In this document: piece by piece, positions 1-6,977 of the stretch
Numbering within the stretch: the first letter of the stretch is position 1
How the letters are laid out: every line of letters starts with the position of its first letter
Program-made: the position numbers and the translations under genes
Assembly (NCBI GenBank): GCA_003519485.1
Contig: DOWQ01000561.1
Coordinates: forward strand, 1 to 12,607
Source: Streptomyces sp.
Lineage (GTDB): Bacteria > Actinomycetota > Actinomycetes > Streptomycetales > Streptomycetaceae
Direction: 5' to 3'
DNA length: 12,607 nt
The notes under the pieces: model-generated
The model's database searches: none
Told to the model about the DNA's origin: nothing
Seen by the model: only the letters and a program-made list of their open reading frames with translations

Positions 1-291
1 GACGGGCCGAGGCACGCGCGCGACGTCCGCCCGCCGCGCTGAGAGGCGCTGACCCGCTTTGACGGCGGGGCGCGGCGCGCCCGGCTGCGACGGTCAGCGG
101 CGCGGGCGTGTCGTACGCACCGCACGGAGCGAGCCGGCTGCACCGTACGGGGTGTGCCGTACGGGCCGCAGGTAGCGACCGCACCGTACGAAGCGGCGCG
201 GGGCCCGGGAACCAGCTGGTTCCCGGGCCCCGCCGCGCTCAGTCCGTGGCCGGCCCGCGCTCCGTCCCGTACGCCCGTCTCCGTACGCCCC
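1..291. other. Intergenic region left of the trkA pair
   Basis: No complete gene can be supported here. Frame 1 is open with only G or C in third codon positions from base 1 to a TGA at 40-42, so the first 42 bases could be the 3' end of a plus-strand gene, but 13 codons are too few to identify it. The rest is non-coding and very GC-rich. It holds a perfect 36-base palindrome (198-233) and six copies of the palindromic hexamer CGTACG between 112 and 287. If a plus-strand gene does end at 42, this is the gap between two convergent transcription units. Confidence 0.4.
198..233. terminator. Perfect 36-base palindrome, likely (bidirectional) terminator
   Basis: Bases 198-215 are the exact reverse complement of 216-233: two 18-base arms with no spacer, centred on ag|ct. 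As RNA this would form a very GC-rich hairpin of about 16 bp closed by a small loop. It lies 59 bases past the stop codon of the downstream trkA gene, where a terminator is expected. There is no obvious U-tract, which many Streptomyces terminators lack. Being symmetrical, it could act on both strands. A dyad protein-binding site is the alternative reading. Confidence 0.6.
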
Positions 292-978
292 TCAGAGCGA
301 GGTGCCGGGTTCGATCGAGCTCCGCACCGAGAGCAGGTCCTCCAGCTGCTCCTCGCGGGCCTGGGCCGCTACGAACAGCAGTTCGTCGCCGGCCTCCAGG
401 ACGTCGTCGTGGCTCGGCGTGAGCACCCGGGTGCCGCGGATGATCGTGACCAGTGAGGTGTCCTCCGGCCACTCCACGTCACCGACGCGGGTGCCCGCGA
501 GAGCCGCCTCCGGCGGCAGCGTCAGCTCGACGAGGTTGGCGTCGCCCTGGCTGAAGCGCAGCAGCCGTACGAGATCGCCGACGCTCACCGCCTCCTCCAC
601 GAGGGCCGACATCAGGCGCGGCGTGGACACCGCGACATCGACGCCCCAGGACTCGTTGAACAGCCACTCGTTCTTCGGGTTGTTCACCCGGGCGACGACC
701 CGCGGCACGCCGTACTCCGTCTTGGCGAGCAGCGAGACGACGAGGTTGACCTTGTCGTCGCCGGTCGCCGCGATCACCACGTTGCAGCGCTGGAGCGCCG
801 CCTCGTCGAGCGAGGTGATCTCGCAGGCGTCGGCGAGCAGCCACTCGGCCTGCGGCACCCGCTCGACCGAGATCGCCGTCGGCGTCTTGTCGATGAGCAG
901 CACCTCGTGCCCGTTCTCCAGCAGCTCGCCCGCGATGGAGCGGCCCACCGCGCCGGCGCCGGCAATCGCGACCCTCAT
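292..978 (-). CDS. trkA: TrkA family potassium uptake regulatory (RCK) protein, second of pair
   Basis: This is a 228-residue cytoplasmic RCK protein, the NAD(H)- or nucleotide-binding subunit that gates or regulates K+ transporters. An N-terminal Rossmann fold starts at residue 1 with the glycine motif GAGAVG (7-12) and an acidic residue ending strand 2 (LIDK, D30). RCK-N runs to about residue 130. A TrkA_C/RCK_C domain follows at about 140-215. The length fits a single RCK_N-RCK_C unit. The ATG at 976-978 is preceded by GAGGAGG (986-992, read on the minus strand), and its first bases overlap the TGA of the upstream trkA copy (ATGA), so the two are translationally coupled. From memory, the M. 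tuberculosis counterparts are ceoB and ceoC. No TrkH/TrkG membrane subunit is in the window; the nearest candidate partner is the divergent KimA-like permease. Confidence 0.9.
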   Translation of the reverse strand: MRVAIAGAGAVGRSIAGELLENGHEVLLIDKTPTAISVERVPQAEWLLADACEITSLDEAALQRCNVVIAATGDDKVNLVVSLLAKTEYGVPRVVARVNNPKNEWLFNESWGVDVAVSTPRLMSALVEEAVSVGDLVRLLRFSQGDANLVELTLPPEAALAGTRVGDVEWPEDTSLVTIIRGTRVLTPSHDDVLEAGDELLFVAAQAREEQLEDLLSVRSSIEPGTSL

Positions 979-1643
979 CGCTGCGCCTCCTCGGGGCCTT
1001 CGGCGAAGACCGCCTCGACCTTGTCCATGTCATCGGTGCGCATCATCACGTGCACCAGGTCGCCCTCCTGGAGGACGGTCTGCGAGGTCGGCAGTATGGC
1101 CTCCCCGAGACGGGTGAGGAACGCCACCCGGACGCCCGTCTCCTCCTGGAGCCGGCCGACCTTGTGGCCGATCCACTCGGGCGAGATGTACACCTCGGCG
1201 AGCTGTACGGCGCCGCTCGGGTCCCGCCACAGCGCCTCGGCGCCGGACGGCAGCAGCCGCCGCAGCATCTGGTCGGCCGTCCAGCGGACGGTGGCCACGG
1301 TGGGGATGCCCAGGCGCTGGTAGACCTCGGCGCGCCGAGGGTCGTAGATCCGGGCGGCGACGTTCTCCACGCCGAACATCTCGCGCGCCACCCGGGCCGC
1401 GATGATGTTGGAGTTGTCGCCGCTGCTCACCGCGGCGAACGCCCCGGCCTCCTCGATGCCCGCCTCGCGCAGGGTGTCCTGGTCGAAGCCGACGCCGGTC
1501 ACCCGGCGGCCGCCGAAACCGGAGCCGAGGCGGCGGAAGGAGGTGGGGTCCTGGTCGACGACGGCGACCGTGTGCCCTTGCTGTTCAAGAGTCTGCGCGA
1601 GGGCGGAGCCCACCCGGCCGCAGCCCATGATGACGACGTGCAT
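975..1643 (-). CDS. trkA: TrkA family potassium uptake regulatory (RCK) protein, first of pair
   Basis: This 222-residue RCK protein is paralogous to the next gene. The Rossmann motif GCGRVG is at residues 7-12, with acidic D30 (VVDQD) ending strand 2. Conserved RCK-N segments follow, such as SGDNSNIIAA and RIYDPRRAEVYQRLG, and a TrkA_C domain covers roughly 135-215. I place the start at the ATG at 1641-1643, because the Rossmann fold begins at the following residues and AAGGA (minus strand of 1648-1652) lies just upstream. An in-frame start at 1730 would add a 29-residue arginine-rich extension unlike the family. It overlaps the downstream trkA gene by 4 bases, and the two products probably form a heteromeric RCK assembly. 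It is divergent from the permease gene across 245 bases. Confidence 0.9.
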   Translation of the reverse strand: MHVVIMGCGRVGSALAQTLEQQGHTVAVVDQDPTSFRRLGSGFGGRRVTGVGFDQDTLREAGIEEAGAFAAVSSGDNSNIIAARVAREMFGVENVAARIYDPRRAEVYQRLGIPTVATVRWTADQMLRRLLPSGAEALWRDPSGAVQLAEVYISPEWIGHKVGRLQEETGVRVAFLTRLGEAILPTSQTVLQEGDLVHVMMRTDDMDKVEAVFAEGPEEAQR

Positions 1644-1888
1644 GAGGTCCTTACCCCGCGCCTTCCCCTGCCGTGGTGACCCGGACGGACAACGTCCATC
1701 ATCCTTCCGTCCCCGACCGGGGGATGCCACTGATCCGTACTGTCGCCGGTAACGCTACCCGGCCCGGGGCGCCCGGAGGCCATCGCGGTGCCCGCCGCGG
1801 GGGTCAGGTGTTCGGGTTCCGTCAAGGTGTGCCCGTACCGGCCCGGGTGGGTGCGTGGACCGGCTCACCACGGCTTACGATCCTCTGC
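1644..1888. promoter_or_regulatory. Divergent intergenic region between trkA pair and permease
   Basis: These 245 bases separate two divergent start codons and must carry promoters for both units. On the plus strand TACGAT (1876-1881) is a good -10 element, ending seven bases before the permease GTG. A TGGACC at 1856-1861 could be a weak -35, but its 14-base spacing is short. On the minus strand the best -10-like element I can find is TAGCGT (1757-1752), without a convincing -35. I see no c-di-AMP (ydaO-type) riboswitch: if transcription starts at the GTG there is no leader to carry one. Confidence 0.45.
1876..1881 (+). promoter_or_regulatory. -10 element for leaderless permease transcript
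   Basis: TACGAT fits the Streptomyces housekeeping -10 pattern TANNNT and ends seven bases before the permease GTG (1889). That would put the first transcribed base at or within a base or two of the start codon. No GGAGG-like sequence lies between, consistent with a leaderless message. The -35 is weak. Confidence 0.5.
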
Positions 1889-4063
1889 GTGTCCAAACTG
1901 ACCGACGTGCCCAAAAGGATCCTGATCGGCCGGGCGCTGCGCAGCGACAGGCTCGGGGAGACGCTCCTCCCCAAGCGGATCGCACTCCCCGTCTTCGCCT
2001 CCGACCCGCTCTCCTCCGTGGCCTACGCGCCGGGCGAGGTGCTCCTCGTCCTGTCCGTGGCGGGTGTGTCCGCCTATCACTTCAGCCCCTGGGTCGCGAT
2101 CGCCGTCGCGGTGCTCATGTTCACCGTCGTCACCTCGTACCGGCAGAACGTACGCGCGTACCCCAGCGGCGGCGGCGACTACGAGGTGGTCAACACCAAC
2201 ATCGGGCCCCGCGCCGGGCTCACCGTGGCCAGTGCCCTGCTGGTCGACTACGTCCTCACGGTGGCCGTCTCGATCTCGGCCGGGGTGGAGAACCTCGGCT
2301 CGGCGGTCCCCTTCGTCGTCGAGAACAAGACGCTGTGCGCGGTCGGCACGATCGTCCTGCTCACCCTGATGAACCTGCGCGGGGTGCGGGAGTCCGGGAA
2401 GCTCTTCGCGATCCCCACGTACGTCTTCGTCACCGCCGTCTTCACGATGCTCGGCTGGGGAGCCTTCCGCAGCCTCGTGCTGGGCCACGAGATGAGCGCC
2501 CCGACCGCGGACATGGAGATCCGGGCCGAGGAGCAGGGGCTGGCGGGCATCGCGCTCGTCTTCCTGCTGCTGCGCGCCTTCTCCTCCGGCTGCGCCGCGC
2601 TCACCGGCGTCGAGGCGATCAGCAACGGCGTGCCCGCGTTTCGCAAGCCCAAGAGCCGGAACGCCGCCACCACCCTGGCCATGATGGGCGCGCTGGCCGT
2701 CACGATGTTCGGCGGCATCATCGCGCTGGCCATGGCCACCGACGTCAAGATGGCGGAGCGGCCCGCCCACCAGCTGCTGCGGGACGGCGTCGCGGTCGGC
2801 GCGGACTACACCCAGGACCCGGTGATCTCGCAGGTGGCCTCGGCAGTGTTCGGCGAGGGGACGTTCCTGTTCGTGCTGCTGGCCTCGGCCACGGCGCTGG
2901 TCCTCTTCCTGGCGGCGAACACCGCGTACAACGGCTTCCCGCTGCTCGGCTCGATCCTCGCCCAGGACCGCTATCTGCCGCGCCAGCTGCACACCCGCGG
3001 CGACCGGCTCGCCTTCTCCAACGGCATCGTCCTGCTCGCCGGGGCCGCCGCCATACTCGTGTACGTCTACGGCGCCGACTCGACCCGGCTCATCCAGCTG
3101 TACATCGTCGGCGTCTTCGTGTCCTTCACGCTCAGCCAGATCGGCATGGTCCGGCACTGGAACCGCCATCTCGCCGACGAGTCCGACCCGGCGGAGCGGC
3201 GTCACATGCACCGTTCCCGGGCGATCAACACCTTCGGCGCCTTCTTCACCGGGCTGGTGCTGGTGGTCGTCCTCGTCACCAAGTTCTCCCACGGCGCGTG
3301 GGTCGCGCTGCTCGGCATGGGCATCTTCTACGCGGTGATGACCGCGATCCGCCGGCACTACGACCGGGTGGCCGAGGAGCTGGTGGCGCCCGAGGTCCCG
3401 GACGACGACACCGTGCGTCCGTCCCGGGTGCACTCCATCGTCCTGGTCTCCAAGGTGCACAAGCCGACGCTGCGTGCACTGGCGTACGCCAAGCTCATGC
3501 GCTCGGGCACGCTGGAGGCGCTGAGCATCAGCGTCGACCCGGCCGAGACCCGGGCGCTGCGGGTGGAGTGGGAGCAACGCGGCATCGATGTGCCGCTGAA
3601 GGTCCTGGACTCGCCGTACCGGGAGATCACCCGGCCGATCGTCGAGTACGTCAAGGGGCTCCGCAAGGACAGCCCGCGGGACGCGGTCAGCGTGTACATC
3701 CCGGAGTACGTCGTCGGCCACTGGTACGAGCAGCTGCTGCACAACCAGAGCGCGCTGCGGCTGAAGGGCAGGCTGCTGTTCACGCCCGGGGTGATGGTGA
3801 CCTCGGTGCCGTACCAGCTGGAGTCCTCCGAGCTGGCGAAGCGGCGGGCGCGGAAGCGCGCCGAGTGGAGCGCACCCGGCGCGGTGCGGCGTGGCCCGGT
3901 GGGGCCGACGGCCGCGGGCGGCAGGAAGTCCGGGCGCAACGGCGGGCGCGGGGGAGGCCGCGGGGCGAAGGACGGCGGGGGCGGTACCGGTGCCGGGACC
4001 GGAAGCGGGGCCGGTAGGCGGCCCGGAAACGACCCTGGTAACGGCGGCCGTCCGGGGACGTAG
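1889..4063 (+). CDS. KimA-like APC-superfamily permease, probable K+ importer
   Basis: This 724-residue integral membrane protein would usually be annotated as an APC amino-acid permease. It has about 12 hydrophobic segments to residue 485, then a soluble domain resembling universal-stress/KimA C-domains (about 511-645) and a Gly/Arg/Lys-rich low-complexity tail (about 646-724). The transmembrane core reads like Bacillus subtilis KimA, a high-affinity K+ importer. Residues recalled as lining the KimA ion sites are all present: D39 and Y46 (SDPLSSVAY), D120, Y121, T124 and S128 (VDYVLTVAVS), T239 and E242 (ALTGVEAIS). I chose the GTG at 1889: family similarity begins there (SKLTDVPKRILIGRALRSD), no ribosome-binding site precedes it, and a -10 box ends seven bases upstream, suggesting a leaderless mRNA. 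Divergent trkA/RCK genes strengthen a K+ role. The substrate is inferred, not shown. Confidence 0.85.
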   Translation: MSKLTDVPKRILIGRALRSDRLGETLLPKRIALPVFASDPLSSVAYAPGEVLLVLSVAGVSAYHFSPWVAIAVAVLMFTVVTSYRQNVRAYPSGGGDYEVVNTNIGPRAGLTVASALLVDYVLTVAVSISAGVENLGSAVPFVVENKTLCAVGTIVLLTLMNLRGVRESGKLFAIPTYVFVTAVFTMLGWGAFRSLVLGHEMSAPTADMEIRAEEQGLAGIALVFLLLRAFSSGCAALTGVEAISNGVPAFRKPKSRNAATTLAMMGALAVTMFGGIIALAMATDVKMAERPAHQLLRDGVAVGADYTQDPVISQVASAVFGEGTFLFVLLASATALVLFLAANTAYNGFPLLGSILAQDRYLPRQLHTRGDRLAFSNGIVLLAGAAAILVYVYGADSTRLIQLYIVGVFVSFTLSQIGMVRHWNRHLADESDPAERRHMHRSRAINTFGAFFTGLVLVVVLVTKFSHGAWVALLGMGIFYAVMTAIRRHYDRVAEELVAPEVPDDDTVRPSRVHSIVLVSKVHKPTLRALAYAKLMRSGTLEALSISVDPAETRALRVEWEQRGIDVPLKVLDSPYREITRPIVEYVKGLRKDSPRDAVSVYIPEYVVGHWYEQLLHNQSALRLKGRLLFTPGVMVTSVPYQLESSELAKRRARKRAEWSAPGAVRRGPVGPTAAGGRKSGRNGGRGGGRGAKDGGGGTGAGTGSGAGRRPGNDPGNGGRPGT

Positions 4064-4066
4064 ACT
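4061..4066 (+). promoter_or_regulatory. Candidate -10 element for the RNA methyltransferase gene
   Basis: TAGACT matches the Streptomyces -10 pattern well, and its first three bases are the stop codon of the permease gene. It would start transcription near 4073, giving a 5' leader of about 50 bases before the GTG at 4124. TGGTAA (4036-4041) is a weak -35 with 19-base spacing. Read-through from the permease gene 60 bases upstream is also possible. Confidence 0.35.
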
Positions 4067-4123
4067 AGACGGCTGCACTCCGTACGAAGCCACCGGCCCC
4101 ACCAGCTCAGGAGCACCACCGCT

Positions 4124-5452
4124 GTGACGACATCATCCACCCCCTCGCTGGTCGGCGAGGAGTACGAGGTCGAGGTCGGGCCAGTCGCGCACGGCGGCCA
4201 CTGCATCGCCCGTACGCCCGGCGGGCGGGTGCTCTTCGTCCGGCACACGCTGCCCGGCGAGCGGGTCCGCGTCCGCGTCACCGACGGCGACGAGGACTCC
4301 CGCTTCCTGCGGGCCGACGCGGTGGAGGTACTGGAGGCGTCGCCGGACCGGATCCCGGCCCCGTGCCCGTTCTCCGGCCCCGGGAAGTGCGGCGGCTGCG
4401 ACTGGCAGCATGTCGCGCCCGGCGCCCAGCGGCGGCTCAAGGGCTCGGTCATCACCGAGCAGCTCGCCCGGCTGGCCGGTCTGACCCCCGAGGAGGCGGG
4501 CTGGGACGGCACGGTCGAGCCCGCGCCCGGCGACAAGGTGGCCAAGGGCGAGGTGCCCGCCTGGCGTACCCGCGTCCAGTACGCGGTGGACGACGAGGGG
4601 CGTGCGGGCCTGCGCAAGCACCGCTCGCACGAGGTGGAGCCCGTGGACCACTGCCTGATCGCGGCGCCCGGCGTCAGCGAGCTGGGCGTCGAGAAGCGGA
4701 CGTGGCCGCAGATGGCCGGTGTCGAGGCCATCGCCGCCACCGGTTCGAACGACCGCCAGGTGATCATCACCCCGAGGCCCGGCGGCCGGCTGCCGATCGT
4801 CGAGCTGGACAAGCCGGTGTCGGTGCAGCGCGTCGACGAGAAGGACGGCGGCGTGCACCCGGTGCACGGGCGTTCCTTCGTACGGGAGCGCGCGGCCGGC
4901 CGGACCTGGCGGGTCGGCGCGGGCGGCTTCTGGCAGGTCCACCCGAAGGCCCCGGACCTGCTGGTCGAGGCCGTGATGCAGGGACTCATGCCGCGCAAGG
5001 GCGAGATGGCCCTCGACCTCTACTGCGGGGTCGGGCTCTTCGCGGGCGCGATCGCCGAACGGGTGGGGGAGCGCGGCGCGGTGCTCGGCGTCGAGTCGGG
5101 CAAGCGCGCGGTGGAGGACGCCCGGCACAACCTCGCCGACCTGGACCGGGTCCGTATCGAACACGGCAAGGTCGAGCAGGTGCTGCCGCGTACCGGCATC
5201 ACCGAGGCCGACCTGATCGTCCTCGACCCGCCGCGCGCGGGCGCGGGCAAGCAGACGGTGGCCCGGATGGCGGCGATGGGCGCGCGCCGTATCGCGTACG
5301 TCGCCTGCGACCCGGCGGCGCTGGCCCGCGACCTGGCGTACTTCCGCGAGGGCGGCTACCGGGTCCGCAAGCTGCGCGCGTTCGACCTCTTCCCGATGAC
5401 GCATCATGTGGAGTGCGTGGCGATCCTGGAGCCTGCTGCGAAGGGGCTCTGA
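4124..5452 (+). CDS. TRAM-domain class I SAM-dependent RNA methyltransferase (TrmA/RlmD family)
   Basis: This 442-residue protein belongs to the family making 5-methyluridine in rRNA or tRNA (RlmD/RumA, RlmC, TrmA). A TRAM domain lies at about 13-72. Four cysteines fit the 4Fe-4S cluster: C81, C89 and C92 (CPFSGPGKCGGC) plus C177. The methyltransferase domain has SAM motif I LDLYCGVGLF (298-306), LGVES (321-325), motif IV DLIVLDPPRAG (363-373), the catalytic nucleophile C395 in YVACDP, and the general-base glutamate E430 in HHVECVA. The start is the GTG at 4124 with AGGAG at 4109-4113; no better start exists nearby. The length is normal for the family. Which base it methylates cannot be told from sequence, so I give no symbol. 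It is the last intact gene before the decayed region. Confidence 0.93.
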   Translation: MTTSSTPSLVGEEYEVEVGPVAHGGHCIARTPGGRVLFVRHTLPGERVRVRVTDGDEDSRFLRADAVEVLEASPDRIPAPCPFSGPGKCGGCDWQHVAPGAQRRLKGSVITEQLARLAGLTPEEAGWDGTVEPAPGDKVAKGEVPAWRTRVQYAVDDEGRAGLRKHRSHEVEPVDHCLIAAPGVSELGVEKRTWPQMAGVEAIAATGSNDRQVIITPRPGGRLPIVELDKPVSVQRVDEKDGGVHPVHGRSFVRERAAGRTWRVGAGGFWQVHPKAPDLLVEAVMQGLMPRKGEMALDLYCGVGLFAGAIAERVGERGAVLGVESGKRAVEDARHNLADLDRVRIEHGKVEQVLPRTGITEADLIVLDPPRAGAGKQTVARMAAMGARRIAYVACDPAALARDLAYFREGGYRVRKLRAFDLFPMTHHVECVAILEPAAKGL

Positions 5453-5722
5453 ACTGAAGTTTTCCCCGGTTTCTCAGGCATGGCCGGCTGTGCTCGACAT
5501 GTTTCCCGCACAGCATGGCGTCAAGCGTGTTCGTATTACCTAGCGGATGTCGTCCGACCTGGTGTTACGCCGGACGGTGCCGGGATGGTGGGGGAAGTCT
5601 GATGCCGTCGCCACGGGTGGCTGTCCGCCGTTTCGACGCTCGTTCTGACGAGCCGTCACTGCAGGTCGGACGCTCCAGGACGAGCGCCGGTCGGCCCGAC
5701 GGCCGCCATCAGGACGAACCCC
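5453..5722. other. Non-coding stretch between methyltransferase and GH62 remnant
   Basis: Apart from the hairpin at 5483-5519 I find no recognisable gene, RNA or repeat. Short open frames on both strands (for example 5515-5925 plus, 5540-5788 minus) encode arginine-rich sequence without family resemblance. A 6-base inverted repeat CGTCCG/CGGACG (5551-5556 and 5571-5576) is the only other structure. It may be eroded upstream sequence of the secreted enzyme, but nothing resembling its signal peptide remains. Confidence 0.4.
5483..5519 (+). terminator. Candidate terminator after the methyltransferase gene
   Basis: GCTGTGC (5487-5493) pairs with GCACAGC (5508-5514) around a 14-base loop. Outside it GCC (5483-5485) pairs with GGC (5517-5519) across a small internal loop. 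It begins about 30 bases after the stop codon. The stem is modest and has no U-tract. Confidence 0.35.
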
Positions 5723-6375
5723 GTGGTCAGTGGCCAGGAGGGTGCGGCGGTACGGCCAATGGCACAGCGGTGCAGATCGGGACGTCAACGGCGGCAGCAG
5801 GCAGAAGTGGACCGGCCTGTCCGGGACGCCGCCGACGGACGGCGAGTGTTCCCTTCCGACACCGACCCGATCGACCAGACCCTGATCGCCGACGACCAGA
5901 ACATGTACCTCTTCTTCGCCGCTGACAACGGCAAGATCTACCGGGCGAGCATGCCGATCGGAGACTTCCCGGGCAACTTCGGCTCGTCGTACACGACGAT
6001 CATGAGCGACACGAAGGCCGACCTGTTCGAGGGTGTACAGGTCTACAAGGTGCAGGGTCAGAACCGGTACCTCGTGATCGTCGAGGCGATGGGCGTGAAC
6101 GGGCGCTACTTCTGCTCCTTCACGGCCTCCAGCCTGAGCGGCTCGTGGACCCCGGAGGCGCCAGGGAGAGGAACCCCTTCGCGGGCAAGGCCAACAGCGG
6201 CGCCACCTGGAGGAACGACATCAGCCACGGCGATCTGATCCGCGGCAACCCCGACCAGACCGTGACCGTCGACCCCTGCAACCTGCAGCTCCTCTACCAG
6301 GGCAAGGACCCCAACGCGGGCGGCGACTACAACCAACTGCCGTGGCGGCCGGGTGTCCTCACCCTGCAGCGCTGA
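5723..6375 (+). pseudogene. Decayed CBM13-GH62 alpha-L-arabinofuranosidase
   Basis: This is a remnant of a secreted xylan-debranching enzyme, with pieces in three reading frames. Frame 1 from about 5749 gives TANGTAVQI, the last repeat of a ricin-B/CBM13 domain. Frame 3 from 5781 continues it as DVNGGSRQKWTGLSGTPPTDG plus the linker CSLP to 5858. Frame 2 from about 5855 gives the C-terminal half of GH62 (SDTDPIDQTLIADDQNMYLFFA and onward to SGSWTPEA). Frame 1 from about 6160 gives the end (RNPFAGKANSGATW to PWRPGVLTLQR, stop 6373-6375). Signal peptide, earlier CBM13 repeats and the N-terminal part of GH62 are missing; roughly 120-130 codons look deleted near 5855. With at least three frame changes plus a deletion, no functional product is possible. 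Boundaries are approximate on the left. Confidence 0.85.
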
Positions 6376-6481
6376 CCTGCCCGACACACTGTGACCGTGA
6401 CGTGGCGCGGTCCGCGGGTGGGTGAGTGAGCGGTTGCCGGCGTGGGCGATGCCACCTGCTGAACGGCCACTCACCGCCTTC

Positions 6482-6515
6482 GAGGAACCTCAGCCGTGCG
6501 GCGGCTGGGTTCCTC
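6482..6515. terminator. Strong hairpin between convergent gene remnants
   Basis: GAGGAACC (6482-6489) and CAGCCG (6491-6496) pair with CGGCTG (6502-6507) and GGTTCCTC (6508-6515). This gives 14 base pairs with one bulged T (6490) and a 5-base loop. A second inverted repeat, GGTGAGTG (6421-6428) with CACTCACC (6468-6475), lies just to the left. Both fall where the plus-strand GH62 remnant and the minus-strand TPR remnant end, so a bidirectional terminator is likely. The hairpin spans the probable stop codon of the TPR remnant (minus-strand TGA at 6492-6490). Confidence 0.5.
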
Positions 6516-6977
6516 TCACCTGCGGTGCCGTTGTCGCGGCCCGACCCGTCTCCGAAGCAGCCCGTAGCCTTGCAACCGGACCTGCAGGGAAGAGTGAGTC
6601 AAGCTCGGCCTGTTGCAGGCTGATCGGCATCCGTGTTGTCGCAGGCAGATCCGGGAGGCTGAGAGCCCCGGTGATCGTCGCTTTCGTCCGGTGGAGATCG
6701 ATCGCGTTTGCGGCGTGGCCGAAACGCAGGCGGCGGCGCTCAGTCCCAGGAGAATTTCCGCCCGTGGGCGGGCAGGAGCGAGCTCAAAGGCGCGTTCACC
6801 GGAGGTGACGGGCTCGTTGGGGTAAGGGCTGTCACCCGTCAGTTCGTACGCTTGCCAAAGCGTTGTGGCGAGCATCGCGTGCGGGTGGCAGCGATCGGGT
6901 GCGCTTGCGATGGCGCCTCGGAACAGGCGTATCGCCTCGGGCATAGCGTCTCGCTCGCGACCTCGGTCCCGCCGCAT
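6490..6977 (-). pseudogene. Frameshifted tetratricopeptide-repeat protein fragment
   Basis: One minus-strand frame reads from 6977 as DAMPEAIRLFRGAIASAPD, then LATTLWQAYELTGDSP and SGERAFELAPARPRAEILLGLS. This is the spacing and sequence style of the long TPR proteins common in Streptomyces (LGNALxARYELTGDxxxLDEAV, RAEILxNLSAAL). After LSAA (about 6740) that frame becomes non-protein-like. A second frame then continues plausibly (LRFGHAANAIDLHRTKATITG and onward) to a TGA at 6492-6490, so a frameshift near 6740 is likely. The ATG at 6977 has no ribosome-binding site and lies inside a repeat, so the 5' part of the gene is lost too. Partner domains that would give a function (NB-ARC, CHAT, kinase) are not visible. 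Confidence 0.6.

Noticed and set aside
302..1117. Plus-strand open frame of 271 codons over the trkA pair
   Set aside because: Ser/Thr/Arg-rich shadow. The minus strand holds two clean RCK proteins with coupled starts.
1673..1888. In-frame start at 1673 extending the permease by 72 residues
   Set aside because: The extension is Arg/Pro/Gly-rich and unlike the family, overlaps the divergent promoter region, and the conserved N-terminus starts at the GTG at 1889.
1644..1888. c-di-AMP riboswitch upstream of the KimA-like gene
   Set aside because: I could not find its conserved elements, and the apparent leaderless start leaves no room for it on the transcript.
1865..4102. Long minus-strand open frame antisense to the permease and an arginine-rich plus-strand frame over the same DNA
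   Set aside because: Both are compositional shadows. The permease frame has membrane segments and conserved ion-site residues.
3358..5407. Large minus-strand open frames across the permease tail and RNA methyltransferase gene
   Set aside because: No recognisable domain; they oppose a methyltransferase with every catalytic motif in place.
5515..5925. 136-codon plus-strand open frame as a separate gene
   Set aside because: Only its TANGTAVQI stretch is meaningful, and that belongs to the CBM13 remnant. The rest is arginine-rich without family resemblance.
6130..6190. Programmed frameshifting to explain the frame change in GH62
   Set aside because: No slippery heptamer with a supporting structure, and the same gene also has an earlier frame change, an internal deletion and no signal peptide.
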